Shown here: in pieces, positions 61,825-64,000 of the stretch
How positions within the stretch are numbered: position 1 is the first letter of the stretch
How the letters are laid out: each line of letters opens with the position of its first letter
The notes under the pieces: model-generated
The model's input: only the letters and a program-made list of their open reading frames with translations
What the model was told of the DNA's origin: nothing
Database searches by the model: none
Position numbers and translations under genes: made by a program
Assembly: GCA_963737625.1 (NCBI GenBank)
Contig: CAVTTK010000002.1
Span: 1,612,001-1,676,000 of the forward strand
Origin: Bog-756 sp963737625
Lineage (GTDB): Bacteria > Actinomycetota > Acidimicrobiia > Acidimicrobiales > RAAP-2
DNA: 64,000 nt
Direction of reading: 5' to 3'

Positions 61825-62487
61825 ATGGACATCGCCGAAGCGCTCTACACCACGAGGGCCATGCGCCGGGTGAGGCCCGACCCCATCCCCCTCGACGTCC
61901 AGGCGCGGATCCTGGACGCCGCCATCCGGGCTCCCTCGGGAGGGAACACCCAGGGCTGGCGATTCCTCCTCGTCGACGACACATCAGTCATCGGACGGAT
62001 CGGTCCGCTGTATCGACACGCCATCGAGCAACTCTGGGTCACCGTCTACGCCGACCGTCTGGCCGCGGCCGCGGCCGACCCTTCCGCGGCCGAGAGCGTC
62101 GAGATGCTGAAGGTCCAACGCTCCGCCCAATGGCTGGCCGACCACTTTGAGGGGGTGCCCCTGTTCCTCTTCGCATTCGTCCAGGCCGATCCGTCCGGCG
62201 GTTCCATCTTCCCTGCCGTGTGGAGCGCCCAGCTGGCGGCCAGAGCCGAAGGGGTGGGCAGCTCGCTGACGGCTGTGCTGGGCTTCTGGCACCCCGACGA
62301 GGTCTTCGAGATCCTAGGCGTGCCGACCGACGAGCAGTGGGTAATGGCCTGCTGCGTCAGCTTCGGCTACCCCACCGGGCGGTGGGGTGTGGCCCCGCGC
62401 CGTCCCGTCCACGAGGTCTCCTATCGCAACCAGTGGGGGGCACCGGTGGGCTTCACTGTGGATGAAGCCCTGTGGGGACCGGACTGA
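61825..62487 (+). CDS. Nitroreductase family protein
   Basis: A 220-residue FMN-dependent oxidoreductase. The family start MDIAEALYTTRAMRRVRPDPIP binds FMN phosphate, RAPSGGNTQGWRFLLV follows, and FPAVWSAQLAARAEGVGSSLTAVLGF is the central helix. It ends YPTGRWGVAPRRPVHEV. It would reduce nitro groups, quinones or unsaturated bonds with NAD(P)H; the physiological substrate is unknown. ATG at 61825 has GGGGAGGA eight bases before it. It is divergent from the RNA methyltransferase. Confidence 0.92.
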   Translation: MDIAEALYTTRAMRRVRPDPIPLDVQARILDAAIRAPSGGNTQGWRFLLVDDTSVIGRIGPLYRHAIEQLWVTVYADRLAAAAADPSAAESVEMLKVQRSAQWLADHFEGVPLFLFAFVQADPSGGSIFPAVWSAQLAARAEGVGSSLTAVLGFWHPDEVFEILGVPTDEQWVMACCVSFGYPTGRWGVAPRRPVHEVSYRNQWGAPVGFTVDEALWGPD

Positions 62488-62705
62488 CCGTCCCACCGAG
62501 TGGGGCCGAGTCCTTGCCCGTCCCCAGCGTGCTCCTGATGGGGACGGGGATGTGCGGAGTCGGGGCGACCATGCACCAGGTCCACGGGCCGCGGCGTGGT
62601 TCCACGGACACCGCATCCCGGGCGATCAGGGCGGGCCGGATCCCGACCTTCCGGGCTCACCGGGGGGACCCAGTCCGCCGTTCAAGGTGACCGCGCTGTG
62701 TTCCG

Positions 62706-63998
62706 ATGGTGAAAGGGACGTCAGAGCGAACGAAGGCGGTAGGCGTGACCATGCCGGACCCAGTGGACGAACGCGTCAGCGCCCCAGACCGATGGCGGCA
62801 GGCTGCCCCGGTGGTGCTGGGCGTGGCCGCATGGATCGGAGTCGCCCTCATGGCGGGATGGCGCGCCCATGTGGCTCTGGGACACAGCACGCTCGGATGG
62901 GACCTCAAGCCGCTGCGGATAGCCGGCGGGGACCTGCGTTCGGGTGGTTCGATCTACTCCAACCCCGACTTCGTCTATCCGCCCCCCGCGGCCCTGGCCG
63001 GATGGCCACTCTCGTTCGCCCCCCTCCACGCCGCCGTCGTGGTGTACACCTACTTCGAGGCGATGGCCATCGGGCTGACGGTGCTGCTGTTCAGAGGTGG
63101 CCTTCGGCCGGCCGGCTGGCAGCTTCTGGTGAGCGCCGGAGTGGCCGGTCTCCTGCTGCGCGGCGATCTGGTCACCTCGATCCTCTGGCTGGACAACGCC
63201 AGCGTGTTCCTGGTCCTGCCGTGCGCCTTCATCCTGGTGCGGTGGGGTGACACCAAGTGGAGGTCGGGCGGGATCATGCTCGGCCTGACCCTGCTGTTGA
63301 AGCCGGTGCTCCTCCCCTTGATCCTCCTCCCCGTGCTCCTCCGTCGCTGGAGGACCGCCGGGGAGGCGCTCGGCGTGGCCCTCCTCGGCATCCTCATCTC
63401 ACTCCCCCTGACCAACGGGGTGGAATCGATCGGGGAGGTGGCGCGACGGCTGGCCGGTGGATCGAGCCTCACCGGGTGGCAGGCGGTGTACAACACCTCA
63501 CTCGTCCAAATCGGGGACTACCACCACGTCCCACCAGCCTTGACCCTGGTGGCCCGGTTGGTGGTCCTGGCGGTTGCCGGGTGGGCCATCACTCGGGTCG
63601 TTCGAGAAGGTCGGGAGACCTCCCGGACCCAGGTCGCCGCACTCGGCACACTCCTGTTGAGCACGGTCTTCCTGGCCGGGCCGTTGGCCGAAAACCACTA
63701 CGTGTTGCTCCTGATCCCCGGAGCGCTCCTCATGGCGACACTCCGGGACCGGCTGGTCCTCGGCCTGTTGGCGGGGGCCTTCGTGCTGGCGGCCTGGCCG
63801 GCGGCCTACGCCCACGGCGTGGGCGACAGCGATGTGACCATGCAGGCGCGCTGTGTGATGATCCAGCTGTTCCTGTTCGCCGCCTCGACCCGAGTGCTGG
63901 TCGGTTGGCCCAGGCCGAGAATCCCGCGTGCACCCCACCGAAGCGAACAGGGCCCCGAGGTGGCTTCGAGGGAACCGGTCGAAGTCCCAGCCGGTTGA
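62706..63998 (+). CDS. GT87-family (DUF2029) membrane mannosyl/arabinosyl-type transferase
   Basis: A 430-residue polytopic membrane protein of the GT-C type with about 11 membrane segments. LGWDLKPLRIAGGDLRSGGSIYSNPDFVYPPPAAL near the N-terminus is the GT87 hallmark: an aspartate in the first outside loop that is expected to be catalytic, followed by YPP. LTLLLKPVLLPLILLPVLLRRW near the middle also fits. Such enzymes use polyprenyl-phosphate sugars to extend mannans such as lipomannan. ATG at 62706 or GTG at 62748 may be the start. Bases 62488-62705 before it hold no gene I recognise. Confidence 0.85.
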   Translation: MVKGTSERTKAVGVTMPDPVDERVSAPDRWRQAAPVVLGVAAWIGVALMAGWRAHVALGHSTLGWDLKPLRIAGGDLRSGGSIYSNPDFVYPPPAALAGWPLSFAPLHAAVVVYTYFEAMAIGLTVLLFRGGLRPAGWQLLVSAGVAGLLLRGDLVTSILWLDNASVFLVLPCAFILVRWGDTKWRSGGIMLGLTLLLKPVLLPLILLPVLLRRWRTAGEALGVALLGILISLPLTNGVESIGEVARRLAGGSSLTGWQAVYNTSLVQIGDYHHVPPALTLVARLVVLAVAGWAITRVVREGRETSRTQVAALGTLLLSTVFLAGPLAENHYVLLLIPGALLMATLRDRLVLGLLAGAFVLAAWPAAYAHGVGDSDVTMQARCVMIQLFLFAASTRVLVGWPRPRIPRAPHRSEQGPEVASREPVEVPAG

Positions 63999-64000
63999 GG

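Overview
The window is 64 kb of very GC-rich, densely packed bacterial chromosome. Gene content points to an actinobacterium and most likely to class Acidimicrobiia. The evidence is a mec-cysO-cysM ... metallo-hydrolase-rph-rdgB order shared with Mycobacterium tuberculosis (Rv1334-Rv1341), a mycothiol-dependent-type enzyme, DUF2630, DUF4388 and DUF2127 proteins, the N-terminal GWW-ASDG-WY motif of a DUF4190 protein, and a secreted NlpC/P60 protein built on ASDGGVFTFGDA repeats. I see no rRNA, CRISPR array, insertion sequence or phage module. There are two tRNAs (Val-GAC, Cys-GCA) and one tmRNA.

Layout. 1-9.97 kb: end of a methyltransferase, tRNA-Val, DUF2127 membrane protein, PhyH-type dioxygenase, tRNA-Cys, GT4 glycosyltransferase, GlnD, an L,D-transpeptidase, a crotonase-fold protein and a DUF4388 protein with a clear promoter. 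10-15.8 kb: a conserved housekeeping block on the minus strand (rdgB, rph, metallo-hydrolase, cysM, cysO, mec), then smpB and ssrA with its terminator. 15.8-24 kb: a looser region with long intergenic stretches and two frameshifted genes (an alpha/beta hydrolase and an ECF sigma factor), plus a VOC protein, a BadF-type kinase, a GH4 glycosidase and a Pro/Thr-rich membrane protein. 24-34.7 kb: ATP-grasp ligase, formyl-THF synthetase, a broken ABC permease tail, and lipid or xenobiotic-type enzymes (acyl-CoA dehydrogenase, SDRs, hydrolase, MFS pump). 35-53 kb: a secreted cell-wall hydrolase, then four GGDEF-EAL proteins (one frameshifted, one with an altered GGDEF) interleaved with an MFS pump, a Coq4-like protein, a Gfo/Idh oxidoreductase and a PLP lyase. 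53-59.7 kb: a ferritin-like/flavin oxidoreductase pair and a copper module (HMA chaperone, Cu-ATPase with an extra C-terminal domain, secreted PHM-like copper monooxygenase). 59.8-64 kb: a lipoprotein, an RNA m5U-type methyltransferase, a nitroreductase and a GT87 membrane protein.

How the parts fit. mec-cysO-cysM form the sulfur-carrier route to cysteine. smpB-ssrA form the ribosome-rescue pair. The copper genes look like one unit that moves copper out of the cytoplasm next to a secreted copper enzyme. The GGDEF-EAL set implies dense c-di-GMP signalling. Several genes have a TANNNT hexamer exactly six bases before the start codon, suggesting leaderless transcription. The most unusual items are the copper ATPase fusion, the CysO protein with ten residues beyond its Gly-Gly, and the Coq4-like protein in a lineage not known to make ubiquinone.
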